This document shows positions 17,863 to 26,532 of a stretch of 64,000 nucleotides of DNA, piece by piece. The position numbers and the translations under genes are program-made. Every line of letters starts with the position of its first letter. Positions within the stretch are counted from its first letter, which is position 1. The notes below the pieces were generated by a model that saw only the letters and a list, made by a program, of their open reading frames with translations, searched no databases and was not told the origin of the DNA. The stretch lies in assembly GCA_028287785.1 (NCBI GenBank), contig JAQBOZ010000030.1:124001-188000 (forward strand). Direction: 5' to 3'. The stretch comes from Chlorobiota bacterium (lineage in GTDB: Bacteria > Bacteroidota > Ignavibacteria > OLB7).

Positions 17863-18363
17863 TCAGAGGTTGCGTGCCCCACGTGCGACAAGCGCGATCA
17901 CCGCCTTTGCATGTCCACGTCGCGTTGCCATCTGGAGAGGGGTTTCGCCGTAATCGTCCTGCGCGTTGATGTCGGCGCCGGCATTCAGAAGGATCTCCGT
18001 CAACACCGGCTCCGGCGGTTCCGGCGCGTTGGACTGCGCGGCGGCGTCGATCTCGATATCGATGGCGTGATGCAGCGGGCTGAATCCCAGGCAGGTGGTC
18101 GTCAGCGATGCGCCACGCCGCACCAGAAGCCTGGCCACATCCTCCCACATGTTCTCGATGGCGGCATGGAGTGGCGACCATCCGTGATCGGATGGGTTGA
18201 TCTCCGCTCCCGAATCGATAAGCGCCCGCACCCGCTCGATATCGCCGTCGAAGCAGGCCTGAACAAGATCTTCCGTGATATCGGTATCCATGAGCGAATG
18301 TTGGAACTGAGAAGAGCTCACCCCATTGGGGCCGGTCCGGGAATTCTCCGGGGTTGTTTCCAT
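17863..18363 (-). CDS. Ankyrin repeat protein
   Basis: The 166-residue protein carries about three to four ankyrin repeats: DLVQACFDGDIERVRALIDS, GWSPLHAAIENMWEDVARLL, GFSPLHHAIDIEI and YGETPLQMATRRGHAKAVIA. The third repeat contains a Pro/Glu-rich insertion (NAPEPPEPVLTE). Ankyrin repeats bind other proteins; no enzyme domain or signal peptide is present. The start could be 18363 or the ATG at 18291 (MDTDITED), which sits closer to the first repeat. It is separated by 13 bases from the next upstream gene (18377), which may share its transcript. Confidence 0.85.
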   Translation of the reverse strand: METTPENSRTGPNGVSSSQFQHSLMDTDITEDLVQACFDGDIERVRALIDSGAEINPSDHGWSPLHAAIENMWEDVARLLVRRGASLTTTCLGFSPLHHAIDIEIDAAAQSNAPEPPEPVLTEILLNAGADINAQDDYGETPLQMATRRGHAKAVIALVARGARNL

Positions 18364-18376
18364 ACCGTTGGCCGGT

Positions 18377-19432
18377 CTATCGGCCGCCGTGGCCGGGCCG
18401 CCACGTGCCGGTGCCGAAGGCGATCTCGATCGGCGTCATCCCCTCGGTGGTCCATCCCCGCTCCGCGATCGTGCGACGCAACGTGGCTTGAAGTTCCGGC
18501 AGCAGAGTATCCCCCGCCGGGTCGAAATGCTCGAAATATCTGAGCAGATTCAGGCTCGCCTCCCGCAGCCAGGGCATCTCCTCCACAAGCGCCGCCAGCT
18601 TGGCGAACGACTGGTTCATCTCCCCGATCCTCCCCAGATGGTAGGCGTGATGCATTCGGAAATATGGGCTGTCGTAAAACTCGATCTCGGTCTTTCTCCA
18701 GAACTCCGCCGCCCAGGAGCGCTCGCTGATCCGTTCCCCCATCTCGATGGCGAATATCGGCGAGGGAACCGCCCCCTCCTCGCGGGAAAACTGGCTTCGG
18801 AACATCTCATCGATCGGGTCGGCATCGGCATCCTCTCCGGCATTTCTCCGCAGCAGTTCGGTATAGATGGTAAATGCCTCCGCCCGGCATCCGTTCAGCG
18901 CAAGCGTGTCCGCCAGCACAACGCGAATCCCCCGGTCATCGGGGGCGGCGGCGGCGGCGGGTCGCGCCCAGTTCAGCGCGGCGGTGAACTGCTCCAGCGG
19001 GATGTACGCCCGCGCAAACGCCGCGGCATGGTGTGCGTAATCCGGCGCTTCCGGCATCGGCTCGGGGATTCCGTCCAGCAGCCTGAGCGCATCGTTCGGT
19101 CGCCGGACCGCCGTCAGGATATTGGCGATCTGCCACGGCCTCATCGCGTCGTGCGCCGACTCCAGAAAGAGATGGAGGAAGAGCGCCCGGCGATCCCACG
19201 GGGAGTGAATCTCCTTCCATTCCCGGAAGGCCCTGGGGAGCGCTCTGTGCGCGGGTGCGGGCTCCAGGGTGATCGGGTGGAGGAGATCGAACTGGAACTG
19301 CGGGAAGCCGGAGATGATGATGAAGTTCTCCACGGCCGCGCGAAACTCGGCGATGAACCGCGCTTCATCGCCGATCGGCTCCCGATGGGGGCCATCGCTA
19401 CCGCCGCCGAACAGCTTCCTGAACAAGCTCAT
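18377..19432 (-). CDS. TPR-like hypothetical protein
   Basis: The 351-residue protein starts MSLFRKLFGGGSDGPHREP and is mostly helical, with helix pairs that resemble tetratricopeptide repeats (MRPWQIANILTAVRRPNDAL, GIRVVLADTLALNGCRAEAF, LREASLNLLRYFEHFDPAG). No signal peptide, membrane segment or enzyme motif is seen. The ATG at 19432 is chosen over the frame's earlier start because MSLFRKLF-type starts are usual for such proteins and the upstream extension is Arg/Ser/Gly-rich. It lies 13 bases upstream of the ankyrin gene and may be co-transcribed with it; both are protein-interaction scaffolds. The function is unknown. Confidence 0.7.
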   Translation of the reverse strand: MSLFRKLFGGGSDGPHREPIGDEARFIAEFRAAVENFIIISGFPQFQFDLLHPITLEPAPAHRALPRAFREWKEIHSPWDRRALFLHLFLESAHDAMRPWQIANILTAVRRPNDALRLLDGIPEPMPEAPDYAHHAAAFARAYIPLEQFTAALNWARPAAAAAPDDRGIRVVLADTLALNGCRAEAFTIYTELLRRNAGEDADADPIDEMFRSQFSREEGAVPSPIFAIEMGERISERSWAAEFWRKTEIEFYDSPYFRMHHAYHLGRIGEMNQSFAKLAALVEEMPWLREASLNLLRYFEHFDPAGDTLLPELQATLRRTIAERGWTTEGMTPIEIAFGTGTWRPGHGGR

Positions 19433-19779
19433 GGAGATTCTCTGCGAGGTTGATATCCGGCCGCGCGGCTCTCCGCTCCGCTCTCGAAGCCGGATGGTCC
19501 CTGTCGGCGCCGATCCGCTGGCGCCCTCCGGTGCCGGTCGATTCATCAGTTGCCGGAACGATCACGGCGCGTGCCTGTGCTCAATCTCGATTGCTGGGGC
19601 CGAGGTTGATGGGGTGATATTTTCCGTCGCCATCCGTCCTGATCCGGACGTACAACCACGGTGTCTGCCTGTTTCCACTGCTGTTCCATCGTTGGAACTA
19701 TCGCGATGCCGGCGCGGAGAGCCGGGCCGGGAATCTACGCACAATATCCGGACTGATCCATGATGGAGCGCGGGGGAAA
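19433..19779. other. Intergenic region, no gene seen
   Basis: The 347 bases lie between two minus-strand genes. Open frames here lack an RBS and recognisable features. There is no strong hairpin; a promoter for the TPR-like gene presumably lies within it. Confidence 0.5.
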
Positions 19780-20508
19780 TCAATCGGTAAACATATCCTC
19801 CGCCTTGTACCACTCGTGCCGGATATCGCGCATCACCAGAGCGTGATCGAACTCCACCGTCCCCTCCGGAAAAAGCTTCCGATCCGCGAAAAAGCTGGAT
19901 TCCACCTGTTCGATATCGAGCGCCCGCACGCGCCAGTCCAGCGTCCGGAGGAGCAGCCCGTCAAGACGGCCTGCCTCGCGCGTGACCGAGTAGCCCAGGC
20001 TTCCCCCCTCGAAGAACCGCGAGGATTCGGCGAGCGATGCAAAGCAGGAGGTGGCCGGAAGCAGATCGGCGTCCGCGCCGCGGACATGCACGGCAACATC
20101 GCCATCGCGGGATCTCATCACAAGGTCGATATGCGCGCCGTCATCCGTGACGCTGAACGATGCAAGGTGATGCACTCCCGGAAACAGCCTTCCCCCGGCG
20201 ATATAATTGAGGCGCGACCCCGTATCTCTCCGCGGGATGAAGACCCCTTCCAGCGTTTCGCCGTTGGGGCCGTTCCATTCCACCGCTATTCTGTGCGCCG
20301 CGTTCTCGCTGGAGATGCCGATACATTCCGGCGTTCCGGCCGGATGAATTCCCTCCAGCCTGATCAGGCAGATCCCGGCGATCGCGTGCCCATCGTGCAG
20401 TTTCGGGCGGAAGGGGGCGGGGAGGAACCGGCTCATTACATCCGCATCCACCCTGAAATTGACAAGCAGTCTTCTCCTGATGAATCCCTGAATAACCGGC
20501 AGGCGCAT
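19780..20508 (-). CDS. DUF2071 (YqjF-like) family protein
   Basis: The 242-residue protein matches the DUF2071/YqjF family over its length: MRLPVIQGFIRRRLLVNFRV, LPAPFRPKLHDGHAIAGICL, ENAAHRIAVEWNG, VFIPRRDTGSRLN, and C-terminal SSFFADRKLFPEGTVEFDHA. The fold is acetoacetate-decarboxylase-like, but catalytic activity has not been shown for the family. The ATG at 20508 is chosen because AGGAGAAACACC directly precedes it. It lies just downstream of the palindromic repeat copy B2, which occupies its upstream region. Confidence 0.85.
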   Translation of the reverse strand: MRLPVIQGFIRRRLLVNFRVDADVMSRFLPAPFRPKLHDGHAIAGICLIRLEGIHPAGTPECIGISSENAAHRIAVEWNGPNGETLEGVFIPRRDTGSRLNYIAGGRLFPGVHHLASFSVTDDGAHIDLVMRSRDGDVAVHVRGADADLLPATSCFASLAESSRFFEGGSLGYSVTREAGRLDGLLLRTLDWRVRALDIEQVESSFFADRKLFPEGTVEFDHALVMRDIRHEWYKAEDMFTD

Positions 20509-20527
20509 GGTGTTTCTCCTGAAATAC

Positions 20528-20657
20528 GGGCGCGGGGCGATCTCCCGCGCCCAGGAATTGTGCCCCTTCGGGGCTTGGAAGAAGGAACGAAGACAAGGAT
20601 TTGCCCTACGTCCCAACGGGGCGCCATAGCTTGTGCGCGGGGCATCGCCCCGCGCAC
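20528..20657 (-). repeat. Family B palindromic repeat, copy 2
   Basis: Read on the minus strand it matches copy B1: GTGCGCGGGGCGATGCCCC, AAGCTATGGCGCCCCGTTGG, AAGCCCCGAAGGGGCACAAT, then a second end hairpin GGGCGCGGGAGATCGCCCC. At 20633-20657 a perfect 11-bp hairpin (GTGCGCGGGGC / GCCCCGCGCAC) with a 3-base loop is seen. The element lies between divergent genes. Confidence 0.85.
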
Positions 20658-20722
20658 GCGATCGATTTCCTAACTTGTCCCTTTTTCAACATCAATCATT
20701 CGCCAGTATCCGGAGATTCTCG

Positions 20723-22150
20723 ATGTCAACGTTCTTGCGCCGGCCGCGGCCGGGAAACCTTCTCGCCATCTGCGCTTTTCTTTTTATCGTCGCGCTTCCA
20801 TTGCGGGCCGGCATCACGGCTGGGACGCCGCCGGCCGGCGATACCGCCACATTTGTCTCCATCTCCGATATTCACTTCAATCCCCTGAGCGATTCTGCCA
20901 TAGCATCGCGCATCCTTCATGGCCGGGGGAGCAAGTGGGAGCCGCTCTTCCGGTCGCTTCCGCCACGGAAGCCCGGCAGCTACGGGGAGGAAACCACCTA
21001 TCCGCTGCTGATCTCGATGCTCGATCACATGCGGAAGACCAATCCGCATCCAAAGTTCATCATCATCACCGGCGATTTTCTCGCGCACGGGTTCCGGAAC
21101 ACCTTCAACGCCGCCGTGAACCGGTACGGCGGCGACAGCAGCGACGCGGCTTATGATCTCTTCATCTTCAACACGTTCGAGTTTCTGACCGGGACGTTTG
21201 CCGCGTACTATCCCGCCACGCCGGTGATTCCGGCGCTCGGCAACAACGATTCCTACTGCGGAAATTATCAGGTGGGGCCGGCCTCGGAGTTCCTGAAGGA
21301 TTTTGCGCGGCTGTGGGCGCCGCTGATGGGACGGCCGGGAGATCAGATGAAGCGGCAGTTCGCGACCGGGGGATATTATTCCATCGCCAATCCCGGCGTG
21401 GCGCGCCACAGAATCATCGTCCTGAATACGATCTTCTTCTCGGCAAAATACAGAAACAGTTGCGCTCCCGGCGCTCCCGATCCCGGCATGGCCGAGCTTC
21501 ACTGGCTCGATTCCGCGCTCGCCGACTGCCTGGCGAAAAAGGAGCGGGCGTGGCTGGTCTATCATATTCCCCCAGGGATCGATGTCTTCGGCTCGGTGGA
21601 CAGCAGCGGGATCTGCGGGCCGAAGCCGGTTCCGTTCCTTGGCGATCAGTACGAGGCCGGTTTCGAGGGGCTGCTGCTGAAGCATCACGCGGTGATCGAG
21701 GCATCGTTTGCCGGCCATACCCACGTCGATGATTTCCGCCTGCTGGTCGATAGCGGCGCCGCCATAGGATACATCCATATCTCCCCCGCGGTCAGCCCCG
21801 TGTACGACAACAACCCGGCATTCCAGATTTTCCAATTCAGCCCGGTGACCGCCGCCATTCACAACTACACGACGGAGTATGTGGACCTGAACGCGTCGGA
21901 AGGCTGGGGCTGGAAGAAGGAGTACGATTTTGCCTCCGCCTATGGTCTGCCGGGCTACAGCGTTTCCACGCTTTCCACGCTTGCACGCCTGATCGACGCC
22001 GACATTCGGACCCGCGCCCACTACCAGCGGTATTTTTCGGTCAGCAGCACGTTCGGGAATGCCCTGACCGATAGAACCTGGCGGGCGTTCTGGTGCGGGA
22101 TAGATCACTGGAAGAGCGATGATTTCGTGGGCTGCTGCGGGGCGCGCTGA
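20723..22150 (+). CDS. Exported metallophosphoesterase (acid-sphingomyelinase-like)
   Basis: The 475-residue protein has a signal peptide (AICAFLFIVALPLRAG) and a calcineurin-type phosphoesterase domain with all metal-ligand blocks in order: SDIHFN, ITGDFLAHG, PALGNNDSYCG, VYHIPPG and FAGHTHVDDF. The order and spacing, with GNND in place of GNHD, are as in acid-sphingomyelinase-like phosphodiesterases. It probably acts on a phosphodiester in the periplasm or outside; the substrate is not known. The extra C-terminal 120 residues (from about YTTEYVDLN) also match that subgroup. The ATG at 20723 follows CGGAGATTCTCG. The gene is monocistronic. Confidence 0.87.
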   Translation: MSTFLRRPRPGNLLAICAFLFIVALPLRAGITAGTPPAGDTATFVSISDIHFNPLSDSAIASRILHGRGSKWEPLFRSLPPRKPGSYGEETTYPLLISMLDHMRKTNPHPKFIIITGDFLAHGFRNTFNAAVNRYGGDSSDAAYDLFIFNTFEFLTGTFAAYYPATPVIPALGNNDSYCGNYQVGPASEFLKDFARLWAPLMGRPGDQMKRQFATGGYYSIANPGVARHRIIVLNTIFFSAKYRNSCAPGAPDPGMAELHWLDSALADCLAKKERAWLVYHIPPGIDVFGSVDSSGICGPKPVPFLGDQYEAGFEGLLLKHHAVIEASFAGHTHVDDFRLLVDSGAAIGYIHISPAVSPVYDNNPAFQIFQFSPVTAAIHNYTTEYVDLNASEGWGWKKEYDFASAYGLPGYSVSTLSTLARLIDADIRTRAHYQRYFSVSSTFGNALTDRTWRAFWCGIDHWKSDDFVGCCGAR

Positions 22151-22168
22151 TTGATGGGGGTATATAGC

Positions 22169-22207
22169 CAGACAGCCCTCGGAGACCTTCTTCCCGAGGG
22201 CTGTCTG
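22169..22207. terminator. Hairpin downstream of the phosphoesterase gene
   Basis: A perfect 14-bp stem, CAGACAGCCCTCGG / CCGAGGGCTGTCTG, with an 11-base loop lies 18 bases past the stop. No T run follows on either strand, so intrinsic termination is uncertain. The rest of the gap to 22517 is AT-richer and holds no gene I can support. Confidence 0.45.
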
Positions 22208-22517
22208 ACATGACCTCATTGTGTTCCGTTCTCGCGACCTGGACTGCCGCACTGGTATTGAACTGCCACCAGAGAATAATACGTATGTTTCAACACGCTG
22301 GATTTCGTTGAATTCAAAAAAAGTGCACCAACCGCGATTTTTTTCTGACCCGCCGCAAAATCCTCCAATCCCGCCCGATTTCGACATCTTTTACCCATAA
22401 TTTGCCGGGCTCTGCCGTTCTGTTGAGCAGATTTTCGTGACCATCGCATCGTAGGTTCGCCCCAGTTCATCCGGGATCGGATGGATTGAATAATCATTTC
22501 AATCAGGAGGGCGGGTT

Positions 22518-22991
22518 ATGATCGGTCCAGATCAGGATCTCAGCGAATTCCCACGGTGGATATGGCCGTACATCGATGTCGCCAGGCTCAGCAAGGCGAC
22601 CATTCATGTCAATGAGGCGGAATTCCGCGTGCCGGCCAGTGCCATCAACGCGCATGTTGCCGCGATCCATACCGCCGCCACGATCAAGGCTCTCAGCGGC
22701 AGAGTGAAGGATACAGCCGGGAAGGAGTTCGGAGGGGCGGCTTCATCAATGATGTCGGAGGAGATCGATTTTGTCTGCGGGACTCCGTTCCCCGGATGGC
22801 CGCGTCCGCACTTCGGCATTCTCGAAGTTGCCGGGCAGCTTGCCGCCATTGCGGCCTCCACCGCCGATGCAGCGCTGAAGTCGGAGCTGGGACGCGTCGT
22901 GGAAACGCTTGCCGGCAGGGCGAAAGAGCTTGCCGCCGGCGCGAATATCGCCGACGGATCGCGCGTGGTGACGCACGGCGTCAACCAGTAG
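22518..22991 (+). CDS. Hypothetical cytosolic protein
   Basis: The 157-residue protein has a strong RBS (AGGAGGGCGGGTT before ATG) and no signal peptide or membrane helix. The N-terminal third (DLSEFPRWIWPYIDVARLSK) is followed by an Ala-rich helical stretch (AINAHVAAIHTAATIKALSG), a Cys/Pro/Trp segment (VCGTPFPGWPRPHFG) and another Ala-rich helix region (LAAIAASTADAALKSELGRV). I do not recognise the family. It is a single-gene unit, followed by a hairpin at 23033. The perfect SD suggests strong translation. Confidence 0.65.
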   Translation: MIGPDQDLSEFPRWIWPYIDVARLSKATIHVNEAEFRVPASAINAHVAAIHTAATIKALSGRVKDTAGKEFGGAASSMMSEEIDFVCGTPFPGWPRPHFGILEVAGQLAAIAASTADAALKSELGRVVETLAGRAKELAAGANIADGSRVVTHGVNQ

Positions 22992-23032
22992 CACAATGAA
23001 CGGAGCCTGTCAGGAGCGCTGAGAAGAGGGGC

Positions 23033-23059
23033 CCCGCCCGGATGGCCGATCCGGGCGGG
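23033..23059 (+). terminator. GC-rich hairpin, probable terminator
   Basis: An 11-bp perfect stem, CCCGCCCGGAT / ATCCGGGCGGG, with loop GGCCG lies about 40 bases past the stop at 22991. It is followed by CCGTGTTGTGT, a poor T run. Confidence 0.5.
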
Positions 23060-23281
23060 CCGTGTTGTGTCCGATGCCTCGATGGCGGCCGGGTTCGCGA
23101 TGATTCACCAGATGCCACAATCGGATCGAAACAGACTTCCCCAGACAAACGGACACGTCGATGGATCATCAATCGGAATCGTCCCCGCTACGTAGCCCTT
23201 ACGTAGCGTCGCGTGGGCTGAATCGCGCCATGTTGTTCCATCGATACTACACTATTCACAATCCCGATCAGGAGTGGAGAC

Positions 23282-24445
23282 ATGAGCTACAACATCGACA
23301 TTCACTGCCATCCGACGCTGAAGATCTCGCTGTTCAACCGCACATTCTGGGAGCGGCACGGCACCATCAGCGGGTGGGACCCGTTCGAGATGCAGGTCGA
23401 TCTGCCCAAAATGGCCGAGGGAAATCTCAAGGCGATTCTCTCGGCGGTCTATCTCCCGGAGCGTGGGCTTCTGGAATTCTGCCCCGTGCTTCGCGATACC
23501 TATCCGATGATCAGGTTCTTCTGGAACGGCATCGACGGCAGGATCGAGAAGAACAGCTATCCGTCGCAGCCGTTCGATCAGACGATGGCGGTGATCAACC
23601 TCTTCGAGGCGAACATCCAGAAGGCACGCGGAAAGGGGTTCGATGTTGCCGTCGCGCGTTCCAACGGCGAGTTGAACGAGCGGTTGACGGCGGGAAAAAC
23701 CACGGTCCTTCACACGGTGGAGGGAGGTCACAGTCTGGGGCGTGGGCTGGCGTCGGTCGATGACTATATCGTCAACCTCCACAAGCTCTTCAAGGCGGGC
23801 GTATGCGCCCTGACGCTCGGGCATTTCTTTCCGAATGATCTTGTCTCGCCGGTGATGGGGCTTCCTCCGTCGATGGTGCAGATGATCGGCTGTACGTTCA
23901 AGCCGGACCTCGGCGCGCTGCTGCGGCCCGCCGGTGAGGCGGTGGTGCGGAGGATGCTGGAGATCGGGATGATCGTCGACCTTACCCACTGCACCCCGGC
24001 GACCCGCAATCAGATCTACGGCATCAACCACGGGAAGCGCCCGCTGGTGATCTCCCACGTCGGAGTTTCCGGTATCTTCAACGCCCCGATGAACGCATCC
24101 GATGCCGATATCGATGCCATCAAGGCGTGCAACGGCGTGATCGGCATCATCCTGCTCAACTACTGGCTCTCCGGTCACGATGACAAGCTGCTCGGGTTCC
24201 AGCCGGGGCTCGATTCCGTGGTCCGGTCGATCCAGTATATCAGGCAGCGGACCGGGACATACGATAATATCGCGATCGGGAGCGATTTCGACGGCTTCAC
24301 CGATCCCGCCGATGACCTCCAGGACTCCTCCAAATTCATCGCGCTCCGCCATCGCCTGGAGAGCTCCGGCATTTCCGCCGCCGATGTCGATAACATCATG
24401 CGCGGCAATATCCTTCGCGTGCTTCGGAATGGATGGGGGTTATAG
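23282..24445 (+). CDS. Membrane dipeptidase (peptidase M19) family protein
   Basis: The 387-residue protein is an M19-type amidohydrolase. These enzymes cut dipeptides, including ones with D-residues, using two zinc ions. Visible metal-site blocks are DIHCHP at the N-terminus, HTVEGGHS near residue 145, VDLTHCTPATRN, VISHVGVSG and NIAIGSDFDGF. No signal peptide is seen, so it is cytosolic, unlike the mammalian renal dipeptidase. It has GGAGTGGAGAC just upstream of ATG. The Cys-cluster gene starts 24 bases downstream and is likely in the same operon. Confidence 0.9.
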   Translation: MSYNIDIHCHPTLKISLFNRTFWERHGTISGWDPFEMQVDLPKMAEGNLKAILSAVYLPERGLLEFCPVLRDTYPMIRFFWNGIDGRIEKNSYPSQPFDQTMAVINLFEANIQKARGKGFDVAVARSNGELNERLTAGKTTVLHTVEGGHSLGRGLASVDDYIVNLHKLFKAGVCALTLGHFFPNDLVSPVMGLPPSMVQMIGCTFKPDLGALLRPAGEAVVRRMLEIGMIVDLTHCTPATRNQIYGINHGKRPLVISHVGVSGIFNAPMNASDADIDAIKACNGVIGIILLNYWLSGHDDKLLGFQPGLDSVVRSIQYIRQRTGTYDNIAIGSDFDGFTDPADDLQDSSKFIALRHRLESSGISAADVDNIMRGNILRVLRNGWGL

Positions 24446-24469
24446 GGGGAACAATGACATCATATCATC

Positions 24470-24745
24470 ATGGAATGCCGAACCGGATGCGGCGCATGCT
24501 GCATCGCCCCATCAATCTCCTCCCCGATTCCCGGAATGCCGAACGGCAAACCGGCGGGGGCGCGCTGCGTTCAGCTTACCGGCGATAACCGCTGCATGAT
24601 CTTCGGCATGCCGGAGCGACCGGAGGTCTGCAACTCCCTCCGCCCGTCGATGGAGATGTGCGGCGCAGGCGATGCCGAGGCGATGAGCAATCTGGTGCGG
24701 CTGGAGCTTGCCACGGCTCCCGATACGAACAAGGCCCGACGATAG
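24470..24745 (+). CDS. YkgJ family cysteine cluster protein
   Basis: The 91-residue protein begins with the cysteine pattern [12 protein letters not shown] (C-x3-C-x2-CC type), followed by PAGARCVQL and [16 protein letters not shown]. This is the conserved Cys cluster of the YkgJ (UPF0153) family, which probably binds zinc or an Fe-S cluster. The function is unknown. It follows the M19 gene closely and its stop lies inside the loop of a terminator hairpin. The SD is weak, so coupling to the upstream gene is possible. Confidence 0.88.
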   Translation: MECRTGCGACCIAPSISSPIPGMPNGKPAGARCVQLTGDNRCMIFGMPERPEVCNSLRPSMEMCGAGDAEAMSNLVRLELATAPDTNKARR

Positions 24746-24760
24746 CGCCGGGCCTTGTTC
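24727..24760. terminator. Bidirectional terminator between convergent genes
   Basis: The stem GAACAAGGCCCG / CGGGCCTTGTTC (12 bp) has a 10-base loop that includes the stop codon of the Cys-cluster gene. It separates it from the convergent porin gene, whose stop is at 24784. The TT/AA ends allow use in both directions. Confidence 0.7.
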
Positions 24761-24783
24761 GATGAAATCATCATCATCGCGTT

Positions 24784-26058
24784 CTAGAACATGTACTGGA
24801 AGCGGATCGTCCCCTTGTTGTCCTTGACATCCGGGAACGCCAGAAAATCGCCGTTGCCATCCTTCTTGGCAAGCTCTCCCTCCGCGATGTGGGGGATATC
24901 GTACCAGAGGGTGATGCGGAGATTATCGACGAAGATATTGCCGCCGAACCCGAAGACGGTGGAGGCCATGTCGGCGATCGACGTGGCGAAGTTGCCGGTA
25001 AGGTCGGTGTTCCTGTCGAACATGTCGTACTTCGCGACGGCCTGGAAATGCTTGCCGATATTCTGGATGAAGTAGGCGTAGTAGCCGCTCTGGTTCCGCA
25101 GCTCCACCAGCTTGCTGGAGGAGGGGAAGGTGGGGCGCTGTCCGGTCATGAACTCCCCGCGGAGCATCGTGCTGCCGATGCCGAGAAGATCCATCGTCAC
25201 CTGGGCCTCCACATTGACATTCCGCTTGTTCCCCCAGCCTGCCCAGCTTCCGGTCGCATCGTTCGGGGCCGGGCGGTTGGCGTTGTTCACCACCTTGACG
25301 ATCATGCTGTCGGTCTGCGGGATGCCGCCATAATAAAAGGATGCCCCCACGTTTGCCTTGACCGGCGATGTGGCGCCGAACGGAAGGGGAAGCGTGACGC
25401 GGGCGATGATATCCTTGTACGGATCGCGCTCCGGCGCGGTCCCCTCACCGTTGAACATCCCGAGCTGGATGCGCGGCTGGAACGCATCGGCGAGGTCCAG
25501 TTTCGAGGTGAACATAAATCCCAGATCCCGCTCTCCCGGATAGAATGCCAGCGTCACCTGGGAGCGCTCCGGCGATTCGCGGTGGGAGGAGGAGTAGGCA
25601 ACCTCGAAGTTCGGACGGAGGAACAGGCCCACATCCACCGTAAATGCCTCGTTGGGGAGAAGATCGACCGAGCCGTAGGCATCCTTGAGCACCACGCCAC
25701 GCTCGGTGAAATCAGGCTGGACCGTCACCCTCATGTTGCCGCTGGTGTAGACCAGCTTGACGCGGCCGCGCCGGATGGTGAAGAGGTTCTTCCGCGCGTC
25801 CCAGTAGAACGCCTGTCCGTTGGCGGAATCCCGCCGGTCGAAATGCAGCCAGTCCGCCTGGATGTATCCGCTGATCTTCAGGGCCTTCAGCCGTTCCACC
25901 TCCTCCTTGGTGAACCCACCACGCCCCCGAAGGCTGTCGGGCCAGGGGCCGGGCTCCGCCGGGGTTGAGCCCTGCGCGTGCGCCACCAACGCGAACGAGC
26001 ACAGCATGGCGATAAACGCGGAGAGAGTGCTGATACTGAAACGGACGATACGGTTCAT
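24784..26058 (-). CDS. Outer-membrane porin (phosphate-selective porin O/P-like)
   Basis: The 424-residue protein has a signal peptide ending at AHAQ, a short periplasmic linker with a helical segment (KEEVERLKALKISGYIQADW) and an outer-membrane barrel. The pattern ISGYIQADW, NLFTIRRGRVKLVYTSGN, then VTVQPDFTE, and a final strand KGTIRFQYMF with terminal Phe are typical for OprP/OprO-like porins of FCB bacteria. It would pass phosphate or other small anions; selectivity is not proven. The ATG at 26058 follows TTGGAGGTCCG. The frame continues upstream without coding features. Confidence 0.85.
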   Translation of the reverse strand: MNRIVRFSISTLSAFIAMLCSFALVAHAQGSTPAEPGPWPDSLRGRGGFTKEEVERLKALKISGYIQADWLHFDRRDSANGQAFYWDARKNLFTIRRGRVKLVYTSGNMRVTVQPDFTERGVVLKDAYGSVDLLPNEAFTVDVGLFLRPNFEVAYSSSHRESPERSQVTLAFYPGERDLGFMFTSKLDLADAFQPRIQLGMFNGEGTAPERDPYKDIIARVTLPLPFGATSPVKANVGASFYYGGIPQTDSMIVKVVNNANRPAPNDATGSWAGWGNKRNVNVEAQVTMDLLGIGSTMLRGEFMTGQRPTFPSSSKLVELRNQSGYYAYFIQNIGKHFQAVAKYDMFDRNTDLTGNFATSIADMASTVFGFGGNIFVDNLRITLWYDIPHIAEGELAKKDGNGDFLAFPDVKDNKGTIRFQYMF

Positions 26059-26532
26059 CGGACCTCCAAGATATGGGGACGGGTGCCGGACGGAATGCGC
26101 GCGGGAAGCTCCGGGGCGTTCTCTGCTCTGTGCAATGGGCTCTCCCGGGAAAAGCCGTTCCGCGGCAAGGGGCTGAACATGATAAGGAATGGGTCGCCGG
26201 CTCGCTGCGAGAAATCCCTTCCGGCATTCCTCCGCATGAATATATACGCCAGCAAGCGGCAAGCGGGCTTCATGGGGGGGGGACCAGGCGCGCAAAATTA
26301 GCAGTCGGCGACGTGATAGCCACGAAAAATAATCCTGATGCCCATTCTCCGGGGCCGCTTTTCCGCCGGTTCGTGGCGCGCTGCCGTCCGCGATGCCCGG
26401 TAAAACGGCAGTCCGGCGAAAAGCGCCCTTGGAGGGCGTGTGGCCTTGGCGCTACCTTCCGCGATGTTCCGCCCATTTCCGGGGCGGGGCACCCCCAACC
26501 CCACGGACATCTGATGCCGAAGGCATGCCGGT
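26059..26532. other. Divergent intergenic region
   Basis: The 474 bases between the porin (minus) and the K+ channel (plus) hold no gene I can support. It should contain the two promoters. Short G-runs and partial inverted repeats are present, but no strong terminator or conserved riboswitch form is recognised. Confidence 0.5.
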
